DNA of 13,736 nucleotides from Elstera litoralis (GTDB taxonomy: Bacteria; Pseudomonadota; Alphaproteobacteria; Elsterales; Elsteraceae), in assembly GCF_000963705.1 (NCBI RefSeq), contig NZ_LAJY01000275.1, positions 1 through 13,736 on the forward strand. Direction: 5' to 3'. A program made the translations under genes and the position numbers. Position 1 is the first letter of the stretch. Every line of letters begins with the position of its first letter. This document shows, one piece after another, positions 1-8,721 of this stretch. A model generated the notes under the pieces. That model was given only the letters and a program-made list of their open reading frames with translations. It was not told the origin of the DNA and did no database searches.

Positions 1-2
1 CC

Positions 3-3000
3 CAAACCCAGCTTATGGGCCGGTTTACCGCCCTCAGCGGGTCGGCGCGCGGCGCGCAAGAAGCCTATGACGGGCTCTATAAATCCGCGCTGCAAACCGG
101 CGCGGGGATTAAGGATTCCGCCGATAGTTTCACCCGCTTTTCCATCGCGGCCAAAGAAATCGGCGGTACGCGCGCCGAAGTGCTCCAGCTTGTCGATACC
201 ATTACCAAGTTTGGTGTGGTCTCGGGCGTTTCGACCCAGGAAGCTAGTGCGGGCGCGCGCCAGTTGGGGCAAGCCCTTGCCTCCGGCAAGCTCCAGGGCG
301 ATGAACTCCGCTCGATTTTGGAAAACATGCCGCTGCTGGGGCAAGCCCTGGCGCGCGAGTTGGGCGTGGGCATTGGCGAGCTTCGCAAGATGGGCGAAGA
401 GGGCAAACTGACGGCCGATAAGGTGTTTCCGGCCCTGTTGCGCGCCAGCAAGCAGGCCAACGAACAGTTTGCGCAAATGCCGCTGACCATGGAGCGCGCG
501 GGCGGGCAGCTTGCGACGGCGTGGGACGGGTTTGCGGCCAAGCTCGATAAGGCGGTTGGGCTGTCCGAGCGGTTGGCGAAGGCGATCGGTTATGCGGCAA
601 GTCTGGTGGATGGCGCGGGCGGTTTTGTCGAAAAAATCGCAACGCCGGGTGTTTCCGATCAGATTGCCCAAGCCGAAAAGCAGTTAAAGGCGCTTCAGGA
701 CCGCGCCAAGGAAACGGATGATGTGCAGCGGCGTATGGCCGATGCCTCCGTTGCCAATACCCCAGGGCGGGGCCGCGCGCCGGTTGATCCGATCCAGCAG
801 CAGCTTGCCGACGCGCAAAAGCGCCTCGATGCGCTGCGTGCCCTTAAAAAAGAAGAGGAGGCCCTTGGGCGCGAAGAGCGCGGGATTGAACAGGGCGATG
901 CGCGGGCGCAAGCTGGGGCCAGCCGCCGGAAGCAGATTCAGGATGAGGCCGCCGCGCTGCGGCAAGACCTGATTCCGGCGGTTAAAGCCAAGGCCGAACT
1001 CGATAAGGAAATGGCGCGGATCGCCGCATCCGAAGGCAAGGGCGGGCTTACATCGGCCCAAGCCGCAGAGTTGCGCGCGGCGGCGGAGAAGAAGTACCAA
1101 GAGGCGGTCGATAAATCGACGGGCGCGGCCAAGACGGGCAAGGATGCCCAGCGCGAGATTGCGGCGGCGATTAGCGACGCGGCGAATGCTGCCGAGTCGG
1201 CGCAAAAGTCGATGGCGGGCTTCTTCGAGCGGTTTGACGAAAAGCCGCTGTCCGAAGGGCGGAAACTGCTGGTTGATTACGATCAGGAGGTTGAAAAATT
1301 ACGCACGTCGCTTGAAGGGCTGATGGGGCAGTACGCCCAAACCAGCAAGGGCCATAAGGACTATGGCGATCTGCTGGCGGCAATCGGCCAAACCGAAACC
1401 GCGCTGGCGGAAGCAACGGCGCGCCGGGCGGAAATCGCCGAACGGGCGGCAAAGATCGATGCCGAACGCTTGGCCGCTGCCTATGAGACTGTCACCACGC
1501 TGGAAGCCGAAGCGCTGGCAACGGCAGGCGGGGCAACCTCCCTTGCCGCCTATAACCGCACCAAGACCGAAGCGGCCTTGCGCGCGCGGGTTTTCAAGGA
1601 GGTTCTGGAAGCCGAAACCAAGCAGCTTGGCGACGTGGAAGAGGCGACGAAACGAGCGAATGCGGCCGCCGACCGCGCGGTGACGGCCGATCGAACCCTG
1701 GAAGCCGGGCGCAAACAGGCGGCCGAACAGCAGAAGTTTGCCCAGGAAAACACCCGCATCGCCGAACGGTTTTCCGATCAGTTGGCCGATGGCATCATGG
1801 ATGCGTTTGAGAGCGGCGGGCGTGCGGGCAAAAGCATGTTCGACACGCTGGCGAGTTTGGGTAAGCAAGCCCTGCGTGCTGCCCTCTCGACGGCGATCAC
1901 CGAAGGGCTGCGCGGCACGGCAACCGATGTTATCGGGGCGGTGCGCGGTGCGGTTGGGGCGGGGGGTTCTAGCGGCGCTGCGGGCGGTTCTTCCTCTGGC
2001 GGTATCTCCGGGATTTTCGACAAGATCACCGGCGGGATCGGCAACGGTACCAGTGCGGGCGGCGGGATTACCGGCGGGCTCAATAGTTGGTTGTTTGGCT
2101 CGGCTGGCTCGGGTAATGCGCTAAATCCTGCCTCCTATGTGCCGGGAACCTCGGGCGTGCTCGGATCGGGCGGCGGTGCGTTTGGTAGTTCCTCGCTCAA
2201 TATCGGCACCATCGGCAATGTCGCCGGGCTCGCAATGAGCGCGTTCAATTTCGCGCAAAAACCCACCATCGGCTCGGGCCTGGGGCTGGTCGGCTCGGGC
2301 ATGGGGGCGCTATCGGCTTTGGGGATGATTAGCCCCGCTTTCGGCCCGATCGGCATGGGGGTTAGCCTCGTCGCCTCGCTGTTGGGCGGCATGGGCAATA
2401 AAGTAAAACACCCCGGCATGGGTATCGAGATTATGAATGGGGCCGAAGGCCTCAGTCTCGGTAAAGTCACCGGCAAGCATATGGACACGAGCGGCGCAAC
2501 CCCCATGGGGCAAGCCGCGATCGATGCCATCAATGCGACCGTGAAAAGCATGACCGGCGGGAGTGTTGGGGCCGGGACGGGTGGTCAGGTCTATGGCATC
2601 TCCTACGATGCCTCGGGCGGCAAGCAGCGCTTTCGGGCGGTGGGTGAGGGCCTATCCGAATCGACCGAATACCAGACGGTCGCCGAAGCGATTTCTGCCG
2701 TCACGGTCTCCGCTCTTAAAAACCTGCCCCTGACGGGCGTTGCCGATAATGTCGCAACCGCCTTGAAGAAATCGACCGCGACCAGCCTTGAAGGCATTAA
2801 GGCCGATCTCGATTTCGCCAAGGGTTTTGCCGACAGCATGACCTTGCTCAAATCGGGTCTCGACCCGATGAAGAGCCAAGCGGCAGAGATTGCGAAGAAC
2901 GCCAAGGATGCGGCGGCGGGGCTGCAAGCCTGGGGCACGCAGTTCCGCGATAAAGCCGTGGGCCTGGGGCAAGCGACGGCCGAAGAGGTGAACGCGGCGC

Positions 3001-5123
3001 TGCGGTCCATGATGGATGGGGCCTTGGGCCTGACCAAAGCCGTTGAACCGCTATCGGGCTATGCCCTGGCCTTTGAGCAAGCCAAAGCCAATATTGCCGC
3101 GCTGAAAGACGTGTTGTTGGATTTCGGCCTGACGGCGGAACAGACGGCGGCGAAATTGGCGGCGGCGACAGAAGCCGCGCGCGTGAAACTGGTGGGCGAT
3201 CAGAACGCGGGGCTCAGCCGCGAAATCCAGGGGCTTACCGACCCGCGCGCGGCGGCGCTGGCGGACCTGGAAAAATGGAAGGCCCAAGCGATTGCCGAGG
3301 CGAAAGCCATTGGGAATCAGCAGGGTATTGCGCTGATCGAACAGCTTTTTGGGCTCAAGCAACAGGCCATTGTCGAGCAATACGCCAACCGCATCAACGG
3401 CCTCACCGAAGCGCAGCAGCGCGCGAGCGATGCCATGGCGCAAATGGTGGCCGATCTGCAAAGCCGGGCGCTGGGGGTTCGCCAGCAGGATCGGGAAAGG
3501 TCTTTATTCGATTTCGACCAACGGGCCGCTGCCCAACTGGCAGCCGCCCCGGCGGGAACCCAGGCCGATCTTCAGCGGGTGCTGGCGGGCGAGCGGGCAC
3601 AGTTGGAGTTCCAGGGCTATCAGCGCGACCTGCTGGAAGCCTTGGACCGGCAAATTCGCGGCGTTCAGGATCAAAAAGCGTCGGTCGATGCGCAAATCTC
3701 GGCAATCAAAACCCAAACGGCGGCCTTGGATGGGCTGCGGGATTCGCTGGAAAAATTCCAACAGGATTTGAAGTTGGACGCGGGCCTGTCGATTCTCTCG
3801 ACGGGGCAGCGGCGCGGCGAGGCCATGAGCCGGATGGATGCGCTCTATACGCGCGGCATGGCGGGCGATATCGAGGCGTTGCGCGAATGGGAGCCGCTGG
3901 CGCGGCAGTTCCTGGCAATCAGCAAGGAGTATAACGCCAGTACCCCCGGCTATGTTGCCGACTATACCAAAGTCCAAGGCCAGCTTGACGGGGCCTTAGG
4001 CAAGATCAAAACGCCCTTGCAGGTGGCAGAAGCCCAGCTTGCGACGCTGGAAGCGCAGTCGAAACAGTTCGATACCCAAATCGAGCTGCTCCAGCAGCAG
4101 CGCGAGGAAGTGGCCCGCACGGGCGAACGGCAGTTGGCGAGTATCAACACGCTGACGTCTGGCATGATGGAGTCCTTGGCCCGTTGGACCGCTGCTCAAA
4201 GTGATCTGGCGACGGGGTTCAATGCGCTGGCGGCGGCGGTGACGGCGGGCAAATCTGCGGCAGCAGCAGCGGCCAACAGCAACCGGCCCGCCGTTGGCTC
4301 CGATGGGCGGCCCGTGGGCTTGCTCGGCGGCGGGCTTGACGTGGTGGGTCAGGACAACACGACATATTCTGAATGGAGCCAAGAGAAAAAGGATGCTTGG
4401 GCGCGCCTAGCTCAAAATGTTGGCTTTAGTCAGGATATTTACTTCCGAACAGGTCAAGATTTTATGAATAACGGCGGCGCAAGCCGGGCCGATGGGGGTG
4501 GTTTTAATTTCGTCGGGGCTAGTGGAAAAATCTACTCGGGTTACGATGAGTGGAAGTCCACTATGGCTAACAGCGATCGTGTCTTTTCGGAGTTCTTGCA
4601 GGCTAATAATCTGACAATGGACGAGGCACTTAGGCAGGCGGCGGCGGGTAAGTTTGATCCAGCGAATATCCTGATTGCCGAAAAAGCCAATGGCATGGCA
4701 ACGGGCGGCATTATCCCCGGCTATGCCAAGGGGGGGGCGGTGGGTAATGGCGTGTGGGGCGTCGATTCGGTCCGCGCGCGCTATGCGGGTGGCGGGGATA
4801 TTGCGCTGGCGGGCGGGGAGTTTGTTATCACCGCCCCCTCGGTCAATCAAAACACGCTGCCCTTCCTGCAATCGATCAATAGCACGGGCCGCCTGCCAAC
4901 GGTGCCGCCGAGGCCGGTTTACCGTCCGGCACCGGCGGCGGGGGCGGGCGGTGATGCGGCAGTCGTCGCGGCAGTTGATCGGCTGGCGCAAAAATTCGAC
5001 GGGCTGGTCGATGTTATCGCGGCGTCGGGCGACCAAAGCCTTGAGGCGCTGCAAGGGGTGCGGTCGGCGATGGGGGCGGTCGCCTTGGCGACGAACAAGC
5101 AAAAACTCGTAGCGGGACGGTAA
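3..5123 (+). CDS. Phage tail tape measure protein, 5'-truncated by the window edge
   Basis: This protein spans the lumen of the phage tail, sets its length and usually helps DNA enter the cell. The frame is open to the left edge, so the true start lies outside; 1706 residues are visible. Numbering from the ATG at 15, residues about 1-190 match the tape measure N-terminal domain, with the hallmark GKLQGDELRSILENMP (91-106) and GELRKMGEEGKLTADKVFPAL (121-141, two halves of one motif). Long Ala/Glu/Lys/Arg-rich coiled-coil stretches follow. Around 575-635 lies a lambda-tape-measure-like segment (FSDQLADGIMDAFESGG), then a Gly/Ser-rich part and hydrophobic stretches (about 735-800) that may enter the membrane. 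A second helical part runs to about 1430. The C-terminus has GGIIPGYAKGG and GGEFVI motifs common in tape measures. Residues about 1446-1554 are AT-richer than their surroundings. The stop is one base from the next start. Confidence 0.95.
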   Translation, partial: QTQLMGRFTALSGSARGAQEAYDGLYKSALQTGAGIKDSADSFTRFSIAAKEIGGTRAEVLQLVDTITKFGVVSGVSTQEASAGARQLGQALASGKLQGDELRSILENMPLLGQALARELGVGIGELRKMGEEGKLTADKVFPALLRASKQANEQFAQMPLTMERAGGQLATAWDGFAAKLDKAVGLSERLAKAIGYAASLVDGAGGFVEKIATPGVSDQIAQAEKQLKALQDRAKETDDVQRRMADASVANTPGRGRAPVDPIQQQLADAQKRLDALRALKKEEEALGREERGIEQGDARAQAGASRRKQIQDEAAALRQDLIPAVKAKAELDKEMARIAASEGKGGLTSAQAAELRAAAEKKYQEAVDKSTGAAKTGKDAQREIAAAISDAANAAESAQKSMAGFFERFDEKPLSEGRKLLVDYDQEVEKLRTSLEGLMGQYAQTSKGHKDYGDLLAAIGQTETALAEATARRAEIAERAAKIDAERLAAAYETVTTLEAEALATAGGATSLAAYNRTKTEAALRARVFKEVLEAETKQLGDVEEATKRANAAADRAVTADRTLEAGRKQAAEQQKFAQENTRIAERFSDQLADGIMDAFESGGRAGKSMFDTLASLGKQALRAALSTAITEGLRGTATDVIGAVRGAVGAGGSSGAAGGSSSGGISGIFDKITGGIGNGTSAGGGITGGLNSWLFGSAGSGNALNPASYVPGTSGVLGSGGGAFGSSSLNIGTIGNVAGLAMSAFNFAQKPTIGSGLGLVGSGMGALSALGMISPAFGPIGMGVSLVASLLGGMGNKVKHPGMGIEIMNGAEGLSLGKVTGKHMDTSGATPMGQAAIDAINATVKSMTGGSVGAGTGGQVYGISYDASGGKQRFRAVGEGLSESTEYQTVAEAISAVTVSALKNLPLTGVADNVATALKKSTATSLEGIKADLDFAKGFADSMTLLKSGLDPMKSQAAEIAKNAKDAAAGLQAWGTQFRDKAVGLGQATAEEVNAALRSMMDGALGLTKAVEPLSGYALAFEQAKANIAALKDVLLDFGLTAEQTAAKLAAATEAARVKLVGDQNAGLSREIQGLTDPRAAALADLEKWKAQAIAEAKAIGNQQGIALIEQLFGLKQQAIVEQYANRINGLTEAQQRASDAMAQMVADLQSRALGVRQQDRERSLFDFDQRAAAQLAAAPAGTQADLQRVLAGERAQLEFQGYQRDLLEALDRQIRGVQDQKASVDAQISAIKTQTAALDGLRDSLEKFQQDLKLDAGLSILSTGQRRGEAMSRMDALYTRGMAGDIEALREWEPLARQFLAISKEYNASTPGYVADYTKVQGQLDGALGKIKTPLQVAEAQLATLEAQSKQFDTQIELLQQQREEVARTGERQLASINTLTSGMMESLARWTAAQSDLATGFNALAAAVTAGKSAAAAAANSNRPAVGSDGRPVGLLGGGLDVVGQDNTTYSEWSQEKKDAWARLAQNVGFSQDIYFRTGQDFMNNGGASRADGGGFNFVGASGKIYSGYDEWKSTMANSDRVFSEFLQANNLTMDEALRQAAAGKFDPANILIAEKANGMATGGIIPGYAKGGAVGNGVWGVDSVRARYAGGGDIALAGGEFVITAPSVNQNTLPFLQSINSTGRLPTVPPRPVYRPAPAAGAGGDAAVVAAVDRLAQKFDGLVDVIAASGDQSLEALQGVRSAMGAVALATNKQKLVAGR

Positions 5124-5124
5124 A

Positions 5125-6699
5125 ATGACCCTTTTGTTAGCGGAAATCCCCGTGCGCCGCCCTGGCGCTGCGGCAGATGAAATCTTGCGCCTTGCCAGCG
5201 CGGATTATAACCACCCCAGCGCCCCCGGTTTTTACCGGGGCGTGATCCAGCGCGACGGCGATTCGGCCCTGGTGCCGATGTATACGCGCACGGCCATGAG
5301 CGGCGGTGAAAGCTTTGGGGCCGCAAAACTTGCCGTGGCATCCCTGCCCGTGATGAACACGGGCCGGTTTGATTGGCTGATTGCCGAGGGGGTGGCAATC
5401 GAGGGGCGCGCCGGGGCGCGGCTGCTGCTGGGGGCCGATGCGGCAGCGCCGTACAGCAGCTTCGTGCCAGTGCTGACGGGGCAGGTCGCCACGGTCGAGC
5501 CGTCGCGCACGAACCTTAGTTTTACCTTGCGTGACCCGCTGGCGTTTTTGGACGATCCCCTAACGGAAAGCGATTTTGCCGGGTCGAACATTGCGCCCGA
5601 AGGCGTTGAAGGCACCGAGGCGGACCTGAAAGGCAAGCGCAAGCCGGTGGCCTATGGGCTGGTTAAGGATGCGCCCGCGATTGCGGTGAATATCCCCAAG
5701 CATGTCTATCAGGTGGCGGACCGGGCGGTATCGGTCACGGCGGTTTACGACAAGGGCAATGCCTTGGGCGTTGGCCTTAACCGCGGCTCCTTGGCGCTGC
5801 TGCTTTCGACCGATCCCGAGGCCGGAAAATTTGACTGGTATGGGGGGGCGGAAGGCACGTTCTTTCGCATCGGCTTTCCCGCCACGGGGGCTGTCTCGGC
5901 TGATTTGGCGGAAGGCGCGAATGCGGCGGCGCGCACGGTGGGGCAGGTGTGGCAGCGCCTGTTGACGGGCCGGTGCGGCATTGCGGCTGCTGATGTGAAC
6001 GCGGCGGACGTGGCGGCGCTGGATGCGGCCGCGCCGGGCGGGATCGGTTTTTGGGCCGGTCTCGACGGCATGACCCGGCGGGACGCCCTGGATGCCATCG
6101 CCGAATCGCTGGGCGCGGTTTATTGGGTGACGGCGGCGGGGCAGTGGCGCATTGCGCAGTTTGCCGAACCGGCGGGGGAGCCGGTGTTGACGTTACGCGA
6201 TGGCGGGGCGCTGGCGCTGGGGGAGGCGGATATTGTCGACCTGCAACCGGCCCCTTGGCCGCTGCCTGCCTATGAAATGAAACTCAGTTGGGGCCGCTGC
6301 TGGTCGCCGCTCGATCGTAATTCGATGGCGGCAACGGTCTATGAAGATCAGCCGGAGCGTTTGGCGTTTCTCTCGCAAGAATGGCGCACCGCGACCGAAA
6401 AAGACGAAGGCGTTAAAACCCTCTACCCCACGGGCCGCAGCCTTGAGTTCCGCTCGCTGCTGGTCGAAAAAACAGCGGCGGAAGCCGAGGGCACGCGGCG
6501 CTTTGGCCTGGTTAAAGGGCGGCGGCGGGCCTGGCGGGTTTCCTGCGTTACCAGCCCGGACCGGGTGGCAGCGGTGGATTTGATGAGCGTCATTCGCCTC
6601 TACCATCGGCGCTTCGGGTTGACCGGTAAACGCTACCGCGTGTTGGACGTGGCGGGGGACCGGGCGAGCGGGCACCTTGACCTTATGGTGTGGGGATGA
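5125..6699 (+). CDS. Probable phage tail hub / baseplate protein
   Basis: This 524-residue protein lies directly after the tape measure, where tail-tip and hub proteins sit in siphovirus genomes. It has no signal peptide or membrane segment and is beta-rich in appearance. The part around residues 170-215 (KPVAYGLVKDAPAIAVN, then VYQVADRAVSVTAVYDKG) resembles a pattern I know from phage tail proteins in which a short surface-ring domain is followed by a description of tail-hub beta strands. The C-terminal half has a helix-rich stretch (TRRDALDAIAESLGAVYWV) typical of hub proteins that carry gp27-like repeats. Its ATG follows the tape measure stop after one base; the ribosome site (GGGACGG) is weak, which suggests coupling. 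A G7 run at 5842-5848 is intact and in frame. The family assignment is by pattern and position only; a plain tail assembly protein is the alternative. Confidence 0.62.
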   Translation: MTLLLAEIPVRRPGAAADEILRLASADYNHPSAPGFYRGVIQRDGDSALVPMYTRTAMSGGESFGAAKLAVASLPVMNTGRFDWLIAEGVAIEGRAGARLLLGADAAAPYSSFVPVLTGQVATVEPSRTNLSFTLRDPLAFLDDPLTESDFAGSNIAPEGVEGTEADLKGKRKPVAYGLVKDAPAIAVNIPKHVYQVADRAVSVTAVYDKGNALGVGLNRGSLALLLSTDPEAGKFDWYGGAEGTFFRIGFPATGAVSADLAEGANAAARTVGQVWQRLLTGRCGIAAADVNAADVAALDAAAPGGIGFWAGLDGMTRRDALDAIAESLGAVYWVTAAGQWRIAQFAEPAGEPVLTLRDGGALALGEADIVDLQPAPWPLPAYEMKLSWGRCWSPLDRNSMAATVYEDQPERLAFLSQEWRTATEKDEGVKTLYPTGRSLEFRSLLVEKTAAEAEGTRRFGLVKGRRRAWRVSCVTSPDRVAAVDLMSVIRLYHRRFGLTGKRYRVLDVAGDRASGHLDLMVWG

Positions 6700-7610
6700 C
6701 GGGGCTCTATTATCCCAACGCCCGGCCCCATAACGCCCTGCTCGGGTGGCCGCGCGCGACCGATGGTATTCTTTGGAGCGGCGGCGCTTGGCGCACCGAG
6801 TATCCAGTTACCAATAGCCGCACGGTGGCAGTCCTCGGGGATACGGGCGATGTATCGTTAGGGGAGGTGGCGCGCTCGGTCGATCTGGCTCCGGCGTCTA
6901 CCCGGCTCGTCGGGATTCTGCCCGAACTGACCCGCGTTGGTCTGTTGGTCGCGATTGCGCACAATTGGTCCATTTCATCGCAATGGCGGGTGCGGTTTTT
7001 CGGCGATGAAGCCGGGGCGCTGCTGGTGTGGGAAAAGCCGCGCGGCAATGTGTGGGGCGTGGCCTACCCCGCCGGAACCTTAGAATGGGAAGACGAAAAT
7101 TTTTGGACCGGCGGGTTTCGGGCGTCGGAACTTGCGGGCCTTGTCTGGAATGCGCGGGTTTTGGTCGATCCGCCGGTGATGGTCCGCCGCATCGAAATCG
7201 ACATTTGGGACGAAGGCAACCCGGCGGGCTATGTGCAGCATGGGTTGATCGAGGTGGCCGAAACCATGCGCTTGCCGGTCAATTTCGGTTATGGCGCGGA
7301 TTTCGGCTATCAGTCGCGCTCCCTGCGCATCGAGGCGGAAAGCGGCGCGATCTCGACCGAACGGCGGGCCAAGGGGCGCAGTTTTCAAGGCCCGATTGAC
7401 CTTGCCCCCGAATCCTGGGCCGCGTCCAAATTCTTCGAATTCCAACGGCAGGCCGATACGGTCGCGCCGTTTTGGTGGGAAATGAAACCGCTGGATGTGC
7501 TGGAAGCCCATCGGTCGGCCTTCTTTGCGCGCAATGCCACCCTTGGTTTGCAAAAGATCGTTTTCCACGCCCGCCGGGCCTTAGCCCTTAATCTGCAAGA
7601 GGTACTGTAA
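6696..7610 (+). CDS. Tail-tip protein of unknown family
   Basis: I do not recognise the family. The protein has 304 residues when started at the ATG at 6696, which overlaps the previous stop as ATGA; a GTG six bases upstream (6690) is possible but less likely. It is soluble in appearance, rich in Trp and aromatic residues, with no signal peptide. The middle looks like beta strands (WRVRFFGDE, RIEIDIWDEGNP) and the C-terminus has a distinctive pattern (FFEFQRQADTVAPFWWEM, then EAHRSAFFARNATLGL). Its place between the hub and the fibres suggests a distal tail or fibre-attachment component. It ends in TAATG, overlapping the next gene by one base, so translation is probably coupled. Function is inferred from position only. 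Confidence 0.75.
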   Translation: MTGLYYPNARPHNALLGWPRATDGILWSGGAWRTEYPVTNSRTVAVLGDTGDVSLGEVARSVDLAPASTRLVGILPELTRVGLLVAIAHNWSISSQWRVRFFGDEAGALLVWEKPRGNVWGVAYPAGTLEWEDENFWTGGFRASELAGLVWNARVLVDPPVMVRRIEIDIWDEGNPAGYVQHGLIEVAETMRLPVNFGYGADFGYQSRSLRIEAESGAISTERRAKGRSFQGPIDLAPESWAASKFFEFQRQADTVAPFWWEMKPLDVLEAHRSAFFARNATLGLQKIVFHARRALALNLQEVL

Positions 7611-8408
7611 TGCCCATTGATCCGGCGGCCTTGGCGGCGTCTTTGGCGCGGCTCGTGCTGTATAACGACCGTAATTATGCCGATCCCGGCAATCCTTTCG
7701 GGATGGCAAATTACGGGCATCGCCTTAATTTTCCGGCGGCGCTGGCGGATTTCGTCACGGTTGCGAATGCCGTGCCTGAACAGGTTGCCGGAATCGAAGC
7801 CACGGCCACGGCGGCGCAAGCCTCCGCCAATGCGGCCGCCACCAGTGCCACCCAGGCCGCAACCTCGGCAACCGCAGCCCAAACCGCCCAAAGCGCGGCG
7901 GTTGCGGCCGCAGCAGCGGCGGCGATGGTGAGCGGGGCGACGGGCACCAGCACCACGGCGCTTACGCTTTCGGCGGGCGTCAAGAGCCTCACAACCCAAA
8001 CCGGGCTGGATTTTGTGCCGGGCATGAGCGTGGCGCTTGCGAGCTCAGGCGACCCCGGCAACCGGCGCATGGGCGGGCTGGTGACGGCCTATAATCCGCT
8101 ACCGGGGCCATGCAAATCGTCATTGCTGACGACGACATTATCGGCCTTGGCACTTATGCCGACTGGCACATCGGCCCATCGGGACGGCGGGGGCGCGACG
8201 GGCTCGAGGGCAGCGGCAGCACGATTCTGGTCAAGGGCAACGGCATTCCCACGGCAGCGCCGCGCGCGGTGCTGGATTTTACCGGCGAGGGCGTGACCGT
8301 CACCGAAAACCCCGCCACCAACAGCGTTTCCATCGACTTCCGCGCGCCGGTTATGGCGACGTGGGTGCGCTGGATGGCTATGTCTCAAATCTAGCGAGGA
8401 CCAGATGA
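7610..8408 (+). pseudogene. Tail fibre protein with two apparent frameshifts (266 aa when repaired)
   Basis: This is a phage tail fibre or adhesin stalk. AAGAGG at 7597-7602 precedes the ATG. Residues 1-60 are a compact attachment part; 62-107 are an Ala/Thr/Ser-rich heptad stretch as in trimeric fibre stalks. Residues about 113-187 form a domain common in phage fibres (KSLTTQTGLDFVPGMSVALA, then VTAYN-TG and GLGTYADWHI). A short collagen-like GPSGRRGRDGLEG follows, then a beta domain with FTGEGVTVTENPATNSVSI. As given, the first frame runs 7610-8296 and changes to noise after VTAYNP; the true continuation (ATGAMQIV) begins near 8098, one base out of frame. A second one-base loss near 8350 leads to the C-terminus GDVGALDGYVSNLARTR and a stop at 8406-8408 that overlaps the next ATG as ATGA. 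Either both are sequencing errors or the gene is broken. Confidence 0.85.
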
Positions 8409-8719
8409 GCGCCACCGTTCCAGCCTCCCGGCGCATTGCGTTGGGGGAGGTAAACACCCCTGTCAATCTGCTGACCGTGCCAACCGGCGCATCGGTCATT
8501 TCCGCGCGAATCAGCGCGTATAATGACGGCCCGGAAACGGCCTATATCGCCGTGCGCGCCTATTACGGCGCGGCGGGTGAAGACGATTGGATCGTGCGGG
8601 ATTACGCCCTGCCGCCGGGCCGCACCTGGCGCGAAAATGCCGAAGTGCTGCAAGCGGGAATGTTCGTGGATGTTGTGTCATCCCGCGCCGAGGTTAACTT
8701 TCGTGTGAATGGATTATAG
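8405..8719 (+). CDS. Small beta-rich tail-associated protein
   Basis: A 104-residue protein that starts in an ATGA overlap with the repaired end of the fibre upstream and has a good ribosome site (GAGGA at 8396-8400, four bases from the ATG). It matches the style of a very common small phage protein found beside tail fibre genes: an opening strand (VNLLTVPTGASVISARISAY), a middle strand with a variable loop, then ALPPGRTW, LQAGMFVDVVSS and a closing AEVNFRVNGL. That arrangement suggests a single beta-sandwich domain that decorates the tail or fibre. There is no signal peptide or membrane segment. The role as a decoration or adhesin-accessory protein is inference. It ends two bases before the next start codon. 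Confidence 0.8.
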   Translation: MSATVPASRRIALGEVNTPVNLLTVPTGASVISARISAYNDGPETAYIAVRAYYGAAGEDDWIVRDYALPPGRTWRENAEVLQAGMFVDVVSSRAEVNFRVNGL

Positions 8720-8721
8720 CA

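Noticed and set aside
2135..2551. Antisense frame of 138 residues, Pro/Ile-rich
   Set aside because: Mirror of the Gly-rich tape measure part; no independent support.
4407..5102. Antisense frame of 231 residues
   Set aside because: Arg-rich, no domain, no ribosome site that stands out, and opposite to a clearly coding tape measure gene.
6690..6695. GTG start for the tail-tip protein
   Set aside because: The ATG at 6696 overlaps the previous stop in the same way as most junctions here; the GTG adds only two residues.
8110..8394. Separate 94-residue gene
   Set aside because: The ATG is a Met inside the fibre domain after a frameshift; the residues before it (ATGA) complete a known fibre motif.
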